This document shows, piece after piece, positions 5,717-12,053 of a stretch of DNA of 12,053 nt; within the stretch, counting starts at the first letter, position 1; the number at the start of each line of letters is the position of its first letter. The position numbers and the translations under genes were made by a program. The notes under the pieces are model-generated. The model made no database searches, was not told the DNA's origin, and saw only the letters and a program-made list of their open reading frames with translations. The DNA is from DATAEU01 sp046724395 (GTDB lineage Bacteria > Actinomycetota > UBA4738 > HRBIN12), in the NCBI GenBank assembly GCA_046724395.1, contig JBKOWM010000098.1:1-12053 (forward strand). The letters are read 5' to 3'.

Positions 5717-6199
5717 ATGCCCACCTATGAGTACGCGTGCACGCGCTGCGGACAGCACGTCGAGGTGTTCCAGCGGCTTTCCGAACCGCCGCTCGAAACG
5801 TGCGGCGTCTGCGGGGGGCCGCTCCGAAAGGTGTTCCACCCAGCGGGCATCGTGTTCAAGGGCTCCGGGTTCTACGCGACGGACAGCCGCTCGAAGCCGA
5901 AGGCCGAGGGAGCCGAGGGCGCGAAGGAGGGGGGCAAGGACGACGGCAAGGACAGGGGCAAGAAGGAGACGGCGGGCTCTTCGTCCCCCTCCACGTCGTC
6001 ATCGCCGACGCCCTCGTCGTCCTCGAGCTCGGAGTCGAGCGCCGGCTCCGGCACGAGCGGCTCCGGCACGGGCGGCTCCGGGTCTCGCGGCTCCCCGTCT
6101 CGCGGCTCCGGGTCCGGCGGCTCCGGGTCCGGTGGGTCTGGCGGATCCCGATCCGGCTCGGGCGCCACCTCCTCGGCGAGCGGGGAGAACACCTCCTGA
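5717..6199 (+). CDS. FmdB-family zinc-ribbon protein with disordered Ser/Gly tail
   Basis: Residues 1-57 are a typical FmdB/CxxC_CXXC regulatory-protein zinc ribbon: MPTYEYACTRCG, then LETCGVCGGPLRKVFHPAGI and VFKGSGFYATDSR, with cysteines C8/C11 and C29/C32 to bind zinc. The family's biochemical role is not settled; the name comes from a gene beside formamidase. The next 30 residues are rich in Lys, Glu, Asp and Gly. The last 75 are almost only Ser and Gly, including a serine block (98-106) and six tandem pentapeptides of GSGxx type coded by a 15-bp repeat. Ser-rich tails are common in actinobacterial members. The ATG at 5717 is chosen because MPTYEY is the family's fixed N-terminus. The stop overlaps the CTG start of the phosphorylase gene (CTGA). 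Confidence 0.88.
   Translation: MPTYEYACTRCGQHVEVFQRLSEPPLETCGVCGGPLRKVFHPAGIVFKGSGFYATDSRSKPKAEGAEGAKEGGKDDGKDRGKKETAGSSSPSTSSSPTPSSSSSSESSAGSGTSGSGTGGSGSRGSPSRGSGSGGSGSGGSGGSRSGSGATSSASGENTS
6043..6132 (+). repeat. 15-bp tandem minisatellite inside the fmdB-type gene
   Basis: Six consecutive 15-nt units each start with CGGCTCC (for example CGGCTCCGGGTCCGG, the last two being identical). Two decayed units may follow to 6162. Each unit encodes five residues of GSGTS/GSGSG type, so changes in copy number keep the frame. This is a direct tandem repeat without spacers. Confidence 0.9.
6182..6198 (+). promoter_or_regulatory. Shine-Dalgarno and CTG start of the phosphorylase gene
   Basis: GGGGAG (6182-6187), 8 nt, then CTG (6196-6198) overlapping TGA (6197-6199). 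This site decides the start because no standard start codon is available in the frame. Confidence 0.7.
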
Positions 6200-7008
6200 G
6201 CGCCGCTCCCGCCACGACCGCCGACATCGGCGTCTTCGGCGGCTCGGGGTTCTACTCGTTCCTCGATGCGACGGAGACCGTCGACCTCGAGACGCCGTAC
6301 GGCAAACCGTCGGCGTCGCCGGTTCTGGGCGAGATCGGCGGCCGACGCGTGGCATTCGTGCCGCGGCACGGCGTGAAGCACGAGTTCCCGCCCCACCGCA
6401 TCCCGTACAAGGCGAACCTGTGGGCCTTGAAGGAGCTCGGCGTGCAACGGATCCTCGCCCCGAACGCGTGCGGCTCGCTCCAGCAAGAGGCGAAGCCGGG
6501 CGACTTCGTGATCTGTGATCAGCTCGTCGACCGCACGCGTAGCCGGCCGAACACGTTCTACGACGGTCCGATCACGACACACATCTCGTTCGCCGATCCG
6601 TACTGCCCAACCATGCGGTTCGTCGTCCTCGAGGAGGGTCGGCGGCTGTCGATCCCGATGCACGACGGCGGGACAGCGGTGGTCATCGAGGGACCGAGGT
6701 TTTCCACGCGCGCCGAGTCGGCGTGGTTCAAGTCGGCCGGATGGACGGTCATCGGCATGACGCAGTATCCGGAGTCCGTTCTGGCGCGCGAGCTCCAGAT
6801 CTGCTACGCGAACGTGTCGCTCGTCACGGACTACGACGTCGGCGTCGAGGGCGTGCCGCCGGTGACGCACGAAGAGGTCATCCGCGTGTTCAACGAGAAC
6901 AACGCGCGGCTGCGCGATCTGCTGTTCGCCGTCATCCCTGCTCTACCCGCGGAGCGAGACTGCCCGTGCGCGACCGCGCTCTCCGGCGCCCGACTCGAGG
7001 TGCCGTAG
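6196..7008 (+). CDS. S-methyl-5'-thioadenosine phosphorylase-type purine nucleoside phosphorylase, CTG start
   Basis: Enzymes of this family cleave 5'-methylthioadenosine (or other purine nucleosides) with phosphate, salvaging the base and methylthioribose 1-phosphate. Visible motifs: IGVFGGSGFYSFLD (11-24, phosphate loop), FVPRHGVKHEFPPHRIPYKA (54-73), APNACGSLQQ, GDFVICDQLVDRT, VVIEGPRFSTRAES (162-175), MTQYPESVLAREL and SLVTDYDVG (208-216) with the base-binding aspartate. Length, 270 residues, is normal. No ATG, GTG or TTG exists in frame near the start. The first usable codon is CTG at 6196, with GGGGAG 8 nt before it and overlapping the fmdB stop as CTGA. A GTG at 6358 would remove the phosphate loop. 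Exact substrate (MTA, methylthioinosine or other) cannot be fixed by eye. Cotranscribed with the FmdB-type gene. Confidence 0.92.
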   Translation: MSAAPATTADIGVFGGSGFYSFLDATETVDLETPYGKPSASPVLGEIGGRRVAFVPRHGVKHEFPPHRIPYKANLWALKELGVQRILAPNACGSLQQEAKPGDFVICDQLVDRTRSRPNTFYDGPITTHISFADPYCPTMRFVVLEEGRRLSIPMHDGGTAVVIEGPRFSTRAESAWFKSAGWTVIGMTQYPESVLARELQICYANVSLVTDYDVGVEGVPPVTHEEVIRVFNENNARLRDLLFAVIPALPAERDCPCATALSGARLEVP

Positions 7009-7096
7009 TCGGGATCGCGCGGCGCCGAGCCGCTCGATCGAAGGCTCGCTCACAGGTTCGTATTCGCCCTCGCGCTCGCCGGAGGCGCACCGTGGG

Positions 7097-7108
7097 TACG
7101 ATCGGCGC
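7097..7108 (+). promoter_or_regulatory. Candidate leaderless -10 box of the 57-residue ORF
   Basis: TACGAT (7097-7102) followed by CGGCGC and ATG at 7109. The 6-nt gap suits transcription starting on the start codon. The hexamer is the same as that before the FmdB-type gene. Confidence 0.4.
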
Positions 7109-7282
7109 ATGCCTGAAGAGGTGCTCGTGACGGTCGAGATGCGGATCAGGACGACCGACGACCCGAAGCAACTCGGCGAACGTCTCCGCGAGTCGGCGGC
7201 CGTGATCGTCGGTCGCGAGGCGCTCGAGGAGTTCCGCGTTCGGGTCCTTCCGCTTGCCGAGAAGCGGCGCGGCTCGGCGTGA
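7109..7282 (+). CDS. Small conserved-looking protein of unknown function (57 residues)
   Basis: I do not recognise this protein. It starts MPEEVLVTVEMRIRTTDDPK, continues QLGERLRESAAVIVGREALE, and ends EFRVRVLPLAEKRRGSA. A strand-helix-strand fold is plausible: VLVTVEMRIRT as a beta strand, then an amphipathic helix, then EEFRVRVLPL as a second strand. There is no signal peptide, cysteine or membrane segment. The codons have the strong third-position GC of the neighbouring genes, and TACGAT lies exactly 6 nt before the ATG with no Shine-Dalgarno sequence, the pattern of a leaderless gene. It lies between the phosphorylase gene (100 nt upstream) and the CpaB-like gene (126 nt downstream). Confidence 0.65.
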   Translation: MPEEVLVTVEMRIRTTDDPKQLGERLRESAAVIVGREALEEFRVRVLPLAEKRRGSA

Positions 7283-7326
7283 CGGACGTCACGGTCCGCA
7301 TCGCCGCCGCTCGGTAGCGTCCTCGG

Positions 7327-7369
7327 GGTCCGGCGCCGCGCCCGAACCGCAGAATCGCGGCACCGGACC
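7327..7369. repeat. Strong GC-rich hairpin between the small ORF and the CpaB-like gene
   Basis: GGTCCGG-C-GCCGC (7327-7339) can pair with GCGGC-A-CCGGACC (7357-7369): 12 base pairs with one C-A mismatch around a 17-nt loop. It is by far the strongest inverted repeat I found in the intergenic DNA. No T-run follows, so it could be a GC-rich terminator of the type seen in actinobacteria, an operator or an RNA structure. A smaller CGGAC/GTCCG stem lies at 7283-7298. Confidence 0.6.
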
Positions 7370-7408
7370 GACAAGGGGATCGAGGAAGAGCCGAACGGAG
7401 TTTCTCTC

Positions 7409-8068
7409 GTGCGCCGTCGCTGGTCCACCGCTTCGAAGCTCCTTATCGTCGTGGCCGGCGTGAGCGGCGCCTCCGCGTTCGCCCTCGTTCGCGGGTACGC
7501 CGCGGAGCTCGAACGACTGCGGCCGGCGATCGGTCAGGACGTGCCCGTCGTCGTGGCCGCACACGGGATCGCGCGGGCCAGCGCCATTCCGCGAGACGCG
7601 CTGGAGGTCCGCGCGGTGCCGTCATCGTTCGCACCGGCGGCGCGATTCGGCGACCCCGACGACGTGGTCGGACGCACCACGCTGACGGCGCTTCGGGCCG
7701 GCGAGGCGATCACGCCCACCCGCCTGGCGCCGCCGGGCGGACCCATCGCGGCGGTGGCCCCGCCTGGGACCGTCGGCTTCCCCGTCGGAGTGGACGTCCC
7801 GACGCGCGCCGTGCGGCCGGGAGATCTCGTCGACGTACTGGCCACGTTCGGCGGTCGGCGCCCCCACACGGAGACGGTCGCCGAGCGCGTCGAGATCCTG
7901 CTCGTGCTCGACGCCTCCTCGCTGCCCTCGGGGGGGCTCGGCGCCTCGTCGACGCCGACGCTCGTCCTCGCGGCGACGCCCGAGCTATCCGAACGGCTCG
8001 CGTACGCCTCCGCCTTCGCGACGCTCAGCATTGCGGTTCGCCCCTCCGAGGCGCCGGCGCCCTGGTGA
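7409..8068 (+). CDS. CpaB/RcpC-like SAF-domain membrane-anchored protein
   Basis: The 219-residue protein has one N-terminal membrane helix (about 10-28, KLLIVVAGVSGASAFALV) after a basic RRRW start. A SAF domain follows at about 45-105 (PVVVAAHGIARASAIPRDAL and GRTTLTALRAGEAITPTRLA), then an RcpC-like segment (VGVDVPTRAVRPGDLVDVLA, about 127-145) and LVLAATPELSERLAYA near the end. This is the architecture of CpaB/RcpC, periplasmic or extracellular parts of Flp/Tad pilus assembly. No other tad gene is in the window, and stand-alone SAF proteins of unknown role are common in actinobacteria, so a pilus function is not shown. The GTG at 7409 has GGAG 8 nt upstream and immediately precedes the basic and hydrophobic start. 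Confidence 0.8.
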   Translation: MRRRWSTASKLLIVVAGVSGASAFALVRGYAAELERLRPAIGQDVPVVVAAHGIARASAIPRDALEVRAVPSSFAPAARFGDPDDVVGRTTLTALRAGEAITPTRLAPPGGPIAAVAPPGTVGFPVGVDVPTRAVRPGDLVDVLATFGGRRPHTETVAERVEILLVLDASSLPSGGLGASSTPTLVLAATPELSERLAYASAFATLSIAVRPSEAPAPW

Positions 8069-8119
8069 GGCGTCAGCCACGGAGGCCGTGGATAGGATGG
8101 CCGCCGCCCTCCTGCCGCG

Positions 8120-8134
8120 AAGGGGTCCACGCTG
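8120..8134 (+). promoter_or_regulatory. Shine-Dalgarno and CTG start of uppP
   Basis: AAGGGG (8120-8125), a 6-nt gap, then CTG (8132-8134). It decides the start against the downstream GTG at 8153. Confidence 0.65.
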
Positions 8135-8977
8135 TCCGTCCTGCAGGCGATCGTGCTCGGCATCACCCAGGGGGTAACCGAGTTCGCCCCGATTTCCAGC
8201 TCCGGCCATCTGATCCTGGTGCCGTGGCTCTTCGGGTGGTCCATCCTCGAGAACCCCGAGCTCAACAAGACATTCGACGTGGCTCTGCACATCGGAACGC
8301 TCATCGGCGCCCTGGCGTATTTCTGGCGGGACGTTCTTCGCTACCTCCGCGCGTGGATCCGCTCCATCCGCAGCCGGTCGATCCGCGGAACCGACGAGCG
8401 CCTGGCCTGGGCGCTCGTCGTCGGGACGATCCCCGGCGCGGTGGCCGGTGCCGTCTTCGAGGGGTTCATCACGGACCAGCTAGGACAGCCGTGGCTCATC
8501 GCCGTCATGCTCGCCGTGTTCGGCGTCGTCCTGTACGTCGTCGACCGAATCGCGTCGCAACGCCGGACCATCGACGACGTGACCGTCCGCGACGGACTCG
8601 TACTCGGAGTGGCCCAGGCACTCGCGCTGCAGCCCGGCGTGTCGAGATCGGGCGTGACCATTACCGCCGCACGGGCGATCGGCATCGACCGCCCGTCGGC
8701 GGCGCGGTTCTCGTTCCTGCTGTCGCTGCCGATCATCGCCGGCGCCGGCATCTTCAAGGGCATCGACGTGGCCCGGACCGGGATTCCGGCCGGGATGGAG
8801 GGCGCGTTCCTGTGGGGGATGATCGCGAGCGCCGTGAGCGGATTCCTGGTGATCTGGTTCGTGCTGGCCTACCTCCGCCGACACGACTTCGCCCTGTTCA
8901 TGTGGTACCGGATCGCCGTCGCGGCGGTCGTCGTCGGCGTGATCGCGCTTGGCATTCGGCCCCCGTCGGGCCTGTGA
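8132..8977 (+). CDS. uppP: Undecaprenyl-diphosphatase, CTG start
   Basis: UppP (BacA) dephosphorylates undecaprenyl diphosphate in the membrane to recycle the lipid carrier of peptidoglycan and other wall polymers, and gives bacitracin tolerance when abundant. Key motifs are QAIVLGITQGVTEFAPISSS then GH (5-26, with E17 of the QxxxE motif) and QPGVSRSGVTI (167-177), plus several hydrophobic helices. Length, 281 residues, is normal. An in-frame TAG at 8093 limits the start to 8096-8153. CTG at 8132 gives the expected N-terminus (SVLQAIVLG) and has AAGGGG 6 nt upstream. The GTG at 8153 would lose the first seven residues and has only a weak ribosome site. TAGGAT at 8093 may be a -10 box. Convergent with pmbA. 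Confidence 0.95.
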   Translation: MSVLQAIVLGITQGVTEFAPISSSGHLILVPWLFGWSILENPELNKTFDVALHIGTLIGALAYFWRDVLRYLRAWIRSIRSRSIRGTDERLAWALVVGTIPGAVAGAVFEGFITDQLGQPWLIAVMLAVFGVVLYVVDRIASQRRTIDDVTVRDGLVLGVAQALALQPGVSRSGVTITAARAIGIDRPSAARFSFLLSLPIIAGAGIFKGIDVARTGIPAGMEGAFLWGMIASAVSGFLVIWFVLAYLRRHDFALFMWYRIAVAAVVVGVIALGIRPPSGL

Positions 8978-8989
8978 GGCGTGCTTGGC

Positions 8990-9030
8990 GGGGACTACCG
9001 CTCGCGTTCGCGCTCGCTGCTTCAGTCCCC
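8990..9030. terminator. Possible terminator stem between convergent uppP and pmbA
   Basis: GGGGACT (8990-8996) is complementary to AGTCCCC (9024-9030) across a 27-nt GC-rich loop that holds a small CGCG-TT-CGCG stem. It sits in the 81-nt gap between the two convergent stop codons, where a two-way terminator is expected. The long loop and missing T-tracts make this weak. Confidence 0.3.
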
Positions 9031-9058
9031 CGTAGCCCCGGCTGCTGATCGGCGGGAG

Positions 9059-10396
9059 CTAGACGCCCGCCACCGTCATCTCGCCGATCAGGATCGTGGG
9101 GACGCCGACCGACGTGAAGAAGCGGAGGTCGTCGCCGACGGCGGCCACCCCGGCGAGCATCTCCGGAAGTGTGCTCGCGACCGTCATCTCACGAAGCGGC
9201 GCCCCGGCGGCGCCGCCTTCGATCCGCAAGCCGGTGGCCCCCACGCTGAACTCGCCGCTGATCGGGTTGGCCCCCGAGTGCACACCCGAGACGTCTTGGA
9301 TCAGGATGCCGCCCTCGGCGCGCGCGAAGAGCTGCTCGACCGGGGTATCGCCTGCCTCAAGGTAGAAATTCGACGTGCCCACGCCCGGCGGGCTCTTGTA
9401 GCCAGCCCGGCGTGCATTGCCGGTCGACGTCGCGCCACCGCGATGCGCGGTGTAGCTGTTCTGGAGGAACGCCCGAAGGACGCCTCCCGCGAACAGCTCT
9501 GTCCGGCCGGTCGGCACGCCTTCGTCGTCGAACGGCGCCGCGGCCGGCCCGTCCAGCAGTCGTCCGTCGTCGACGAGCGTGAACAGCTCCGAGCCGACCC
9601 GCTCGCCAAGCAGATCCGCGAAGAGCGACCGCCCCTTCTGCACGGCCTCGGCCGAGAGCGCGCCGGCGAGGACGCCCAGGAACGACGACGCGGCGAACGG
9701 GTCGAAGACGACCGGGACCCTGGCCGACGCGGGCTTCCCAGCGCCGAGCAACCGTGACGCGCGCTGGGCCGCCTCGGCCGCGACCTCCCGCCAGCCGAGC
9801 TCGTCGAGATCGCGCCCGACGCGCAGAGACCATCCGGACTGCGTCTCGTCCTCCTCCTCGGCGAGCGCCTCGACGACCGCCCAGCAGTCGGTCCGGCGGT
9901 ACTCGGCCGCCACGCCGGCGGTCGATGCGATCGCGACACGCGAGATCGCGTCGCCCACCTCGGTGTGATCCACCTTGCGGACGCGAGCGTCCGACGTCGT
10001 GGCGACGCGCTCCAGCTCGAGCGCGATCTCCACCTTCCGATCGGTCGGCGCGGAGGCGAGCGACTCGTGGAACAGCGATGGCAGCGGGTCGGCCGACGTC
10101 GCCGCCGGGAGCACGTTGTGCGCGTCATCGCTCGCGACCGTCGAGTTCTCCCTCGCGCGCGCGACGGCCTCACGGACCTCGTCGAGGGATGGATCAGCCG
10201 CGTACGCGTACCCGAGGCGTCCGCCCGCGATCAGCCGGACGCCGACGCCGCGTGATTCCGAGACCGTAAGCCCTTCGACGTCGCCCCGGTGCGCCTTCAC
10301 CTCGGTATGTCGGGACTCCTCGGCATACGCCTCGACGGCCTCGTCCGACTCCGCCGCCTCGACGGCGGCCCGAACGACGTCATCGAGGTCAGGCAT
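9059..10396 (-). CDS. pmbA: TldE/PmbA-like subunit of the TldD/E metalloprotease
   Basis: TldE (PmbA) is the non-catalytic partner in the TldD/TldE heterodimer, which in E. coli trims the leader of microcin B17 and degrades CcdA. The 445-residue protein contains the family stretches KAHRGDVEGLTVSESRGVGV (34-53), RLGYAYAADPSLDEV, ARVPVVFDPFAASSFLGVLA, FDDEGVPTGRTELFAGGVLR, STGNARRAGYKSPPGVGTSN, SGVHSGANPISGEFSVGATG and GVPTILIGEMTVAG at the end. It lacks the HExxxH motif of TldD, as expected for this subunit. The ATG at 10396 has GGAGG 5 nt upstream and overlaps the tldD stop (ATGCCTGA), so the two are translationally coupled. The natural substrate in this organism is unknown; no RiPP precursor is visible nearby. 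Confidence 0.93.
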   Translation of the reverse strand: MPDLDDVVRAAVEAAESDEAVEAYAEESRHTEVKAHRGDVEGLTVSESRGVGVRLIAGGRLGYAYAADPSLDEVREAVARARENSTVASDDAHNVLPAATSADPLPSLFHESLASAPTDRKVEIALELERVATTSDARVRKVDHTEVGDAISRVAIASTAGVAAEYRRTDCWAVVEALAEEEDETQSGWSLRVGRDLDELGWREVAAEAAQRASRLLGAGKPASARVPVVFDPFAASSFLGVLAGALSAEAVQKGRSLFADLLGERVGSELFTLVDDGRLLDGPAAAPFDDEGVPTGRTELFAGGVLRAFLQNSYTAHRGGATSTGNARRAGYKSPPGVGTSNFYLEAGDTPVEQLFARAEGGILIQDVSGVHSGANPISGEFSVGATGLRIEGGAAGAPLREMTVASTLPEMLAGVAAVGDDLRFFTSVGVPTILIGEMTVAGV

Positions 10397-11783
10397 CGGC
10401 GCCTCCCGTTCCTCCGACCGTGATCCTCGCGATCCGTAGCGTCGGGGATCCGCTGTCGACCGGGACGCTCTGGCCGTCCTTTCCGCAGACGCCCTGCCAC
10501 GTGCCGAAATCGTCGGCGATTGCGTCGATGCTCGACATGACCTCCATGGCCCGCCCGATGAGGTTCGCACCGCGGACGGGCTTGCCGACGTTGCCGTTGT
10601 CGATCAGGTATCCCTCGGAGACACCGAAAACGAAGTCGCCGCTCGCCGGGTTGGTCTGTCCACCGCCGAGCGCTGTGACGTACACACCCCGGTCCGTCGA
10701 CGACAAGACGTCGTCGGGCTTCGACGAGCCGTTCAGGATGTAGGTGTTCGTCATGCGCGCGATCGGCGGGCTCGCGTAGGACTGCCGACGTCCGTTCCCG
10801 GTCGAGGGCACGCGATCCTTCTCGGACCGCAGACGGTCGTAGAGAAGCGCGCGCAGGACGCCGCCCTCGAACAGCACCGTCCGCTGCGCCGGCGTCCCCT
10901 CGTCGTCGAAGGAGAACGACCCCCATCCGTTTGGGACGGTCGCATCGTCGGTGCCGTTCACGAGCGGCGAGGCGACCCGCTCACCGAGCTTGCCGCGATA
11001 CACCGACGCCTCCTTGTCCACGATGTCCGCCTCCAGCGGATGGCCGACGGCCTCGTGGAAGAGGACGCCGCCCATCCCGGGTGCGAGCACAACCGGCATC
11101 TCACCGGCGGGAGCAGGACCGGCGTCGAGCATCGTGACGGCGCGGCGGGCCGCGACCGTCGCGACCTCGGCGGGGGGGTTGGCGCGCACGAACTCGAGCC
11201 CCGCCAGCGCGGCGGGACCGTGGAAGCCGGTCTGGATGTTGCCGTCGCGCGCCGCCACGACCTGGACGACGAGGCGCACGCGCGGCCGATCCTCGCGGAC
11301 GAAGCGGCCGTCGGAGGACGCGACGAGCACTCGCTGCAGCGAGTCGGCGTAGTTCGCCGTGACCTGACGAACCTCCGCGCTGAACGAGCGGGCCGTCTCG
11401 TCGGCCTCGCGGAGCCACCCCACCTTGTCGACGGCGGGGACCGAGTCTCGTCCGATCTCCGCGCGGTGGACGACGGGCGCCGAGCTCTCCCGAAGATCGA
11501 CGACGGAGCCCGGCGCGTCGCCGGCGAGCGCCGCCGCCGCGGCCTCCGCCGCCCGCAACAGTGCCTCGCGGTCGAGGCGGTTCGAGAACGCGTAGCCGTA
11601 GGACGTCCCGTGCGCGACGCGGACCCCTGCGCCGCGGTCGAGCCCGCTCGTCAGCTCCTCGACCTTACCGTCGTCCAGACGAATGGAGACGGCGACCCGC
11701 TCCTCGACGAAGACCTCGGCGAACGAGCCCCCGCGCGCCCGGGCGGCGCGCAACACCTCGGTCGCAAGGTCACGGTCGAGCAC
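10389..11783 (-). CDS. tldD: TldD metalloprotease catalytic subunit
   Basis: TldD is the zinc-binding, catalytic half of TldD/E, an unusual cytoplasmic protease that takes unfolded peptides. The 464-residue protein has FAEVFVEERV (21-30), GAGVRVAHGTSYGYAF (51-66), the metal motif GGVLFHEAVGHPLEAD (238-253) with HEAVGH at 243-248, FDDEGTPAQRTVLFEGGVLR, SGDFVFGVSEGYLID and WQGVCGKDGQSVPVDSG with C433 in the place of the conserved C-terminal metal-ligand cysteine. All catalytic features are present. Start is set at GTG 11783, because TAGCAT lies 8 nt upstream with no Shine-Dalgarno sequence, as in a leaderless gene. The frame can be read up to 11837, but that adds a non-family Arg/Asn-rich stretch. 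It overlaps pmbA by 8 bp. Confidence 0.94.
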   Translation of the reverse strand: MLDRDLATEVLRAARARGGSFAEVFVEERVAVSIRLDDGKVEELTSGLDRGAGVRVAHGTSYGYAFSNRLDREALLRAAEAAAAALAGDAPGSVVDLRESSAPVVHRAEIGRDSVPAVDKVGWLREADETARSFSAEVRQVTANYADSLQRVLVASSDGRFVREDRPRVRLVVQVVAARDGNIQTGFHGPAALAGLEFVRANPPAEVATVAARRAVTMLDAGPAPAGEMPVVLAPGMGGVLFHEAVGHPLEADIVDKEASVYRGKLGERVASPLVNGTDDATVPNGWGSFSFDDEGTPAQRTVLFEGGVLRALLYDRLRSEKDRVPSTGNGRRQSYASPPIARMTNTYILNGSSKPDDVLSSTDRGVYVTALGGGQTNPASGDFVFGVSEGYLIDNGNVGKPVRGANLIGRAMEVMSSIDAIADDFGTWQGVCGKDGQSVPVDSGSPTLRIARITVGGTGGADA

Positions 11784-11797
11784 GGATGGCGATGCTA
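11784..11797 (-). promoter_or_regulatory. Candidate leaderless -10 box of tldD
   Basis: On the minus strand TAGCAT (11797-11792) is followed by 8 nt and GTG at 11783. There is no ribosome-binding site in the short gap. It would serve the tldD-pmbA operon. Pattern only. Confidence 0.35.
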
Positions 11798-11840
11798 TCA
11801 ACCCCCTGCTAGCGTTCCGCCGACCTTCGGAGGGCACGCG

Positions 11841-12053
11841 CTGATCTCCCGGCTCCGTTCCGACGCGTTCGTGCTCACCGCCTTGGCGGCAACGCTCCTT
11901 CTCTGGTTCACGGGGCTGTTCGTGTTGCGCGGGTTCCGGTTCCCCGTCGGGCCCGACGCTCCCGTATACCTGTGGTGGACTCGCCTGGCGGGCGCCGAGG
12001 GCCTGTCGACCGTAGAGCGGCCCGGCGCCATCGCCCTGCTCGGCGTGCTCCGC
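11841..12053 (+). CDS. Membrane protein, N-terminus only (runs off window), CTG start
   Basis: The frame is open from 11841 to the window end, 71 codons. It reads ISRLRSDAFVLTALAATLLL, then WFTGLFVLRGFRFPVGPDAP and VYLWWTRLAGAEGLSTVERP. Residues 10-30 form one clear membrane helix after a short basic start, and the following loop (PVGPDAPVYLWWTRLAG) recalls multi-span actinobacterial membrane proteins of glycosyltransferase type, but I cannot name the family. GGAGGG (11829-11834) lies 6 nt before CTG 11841. The first in-frame GTG is at 11871 and would start inside the helix with no ribosome site, so CTG is preferred. It is divergent from tldD, 57 nt apart. Confidence 0.65.
   Translation, partial: MISRLRSDAFVLTALAATLLLWFTGLFVLRGFRFPVGPDAPVYLWWTRLAGAEGLSTVERPGAIALLGVLR

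Noticed and set aside
4797..5839. Other long frames antisense to galU and the divergent region
   Set aside because: They mirror galU codons in antisense and show no domain of their own.
6043..6162. Repeat array considered as CRISPR
   Set aside because: Units are 15 nt, directly adjacent without spacers, and encode a Gly/Ser tail in frame.
5737..6195. N-terminal extension of the phosphorylase frame back to a GTG at 5737
   Set aside because: It would overlap almost the whole FmdB-type gene and consists of Arg/Gly-rich shadow sequence; family N-terminus begins near 6196.

Overview
The window is high-GC DNA with almost pure actinobacterial flavour. The evidence is the galU-moeA-moaC block followed by a GlpR/SepX-like membrane protein, the FmdB zinc-ribbon protein with a Ser/Gly-rich tail next to an MTA-phosphorylase-type gene, and several start codons preceded at leaderless distance by a TANNNT box. 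I infer a member of Actinomycetota, possibly a deep-branching or uncultured one; the species cannot be named from the sequence.

Positions 1-1411 are the untidy part. On the minus strand the first 137 bases hold the N-terminus of a small heat-shock protein (Hsp20), with a promoter overlapped by a HAIR-like inverted repeat. The stretch from about 280 to 1411 then contains gene debris. It starts with a weak trace of an MNT nucleotidyltransferase/HEPN pair and continues with a clear but three-times frameshifted C-terminus of a large serine recombinase. That recombinase remnant ends exactly at the 3' CCA of a minus-strand tRNA-Ala(CGC) gene.

Positions 1412-5527 run on the minus strand, in transcription order galU (UDP-glucose pyrophosphorylase), a MoeA/Glp-type gephyrin-like protein, moaC, a three-helix membrane protein resembling GlpR/SepX, a translin/TRAX-family protein and tRNA-Ala. 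Molybdenum-cofactor genes and a likely divisome pair (Glp/GlpR) are therefore interleaved. The translin gene ends only 23 nt before the tRNA.

Positions 5717-8977 run on the plus strand: an FmdB-type zinc ribbon with a 15-bp minisatellite in its tail, an MTA/purine nucleoside phosphorylase, a 57-residue unknown, a CpaB/SAF-domain protein and undecaprenyl-diphosphatase (uppP). Positions 9059-11783 are minus again: tldD and pmbA/tldE, which overlap by 8 bp and should encode a TldD/E metalloprotease. At 11841 a divergent membrane-protein gene begins and runs off the window.

The most notable cross-cutting observation is start-codon usage. Three genes (the phosphorylase, uppP and the terminal membrane protein) appear to start with CTG behind a good Shine-Dalgarno sequence. 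Four others look leaderless. Standard gene callers that accept only ATG/GTG/TTG would mis-start the CTG genes. I see no intact mobile element, CRISPR array or obvious new defence system.
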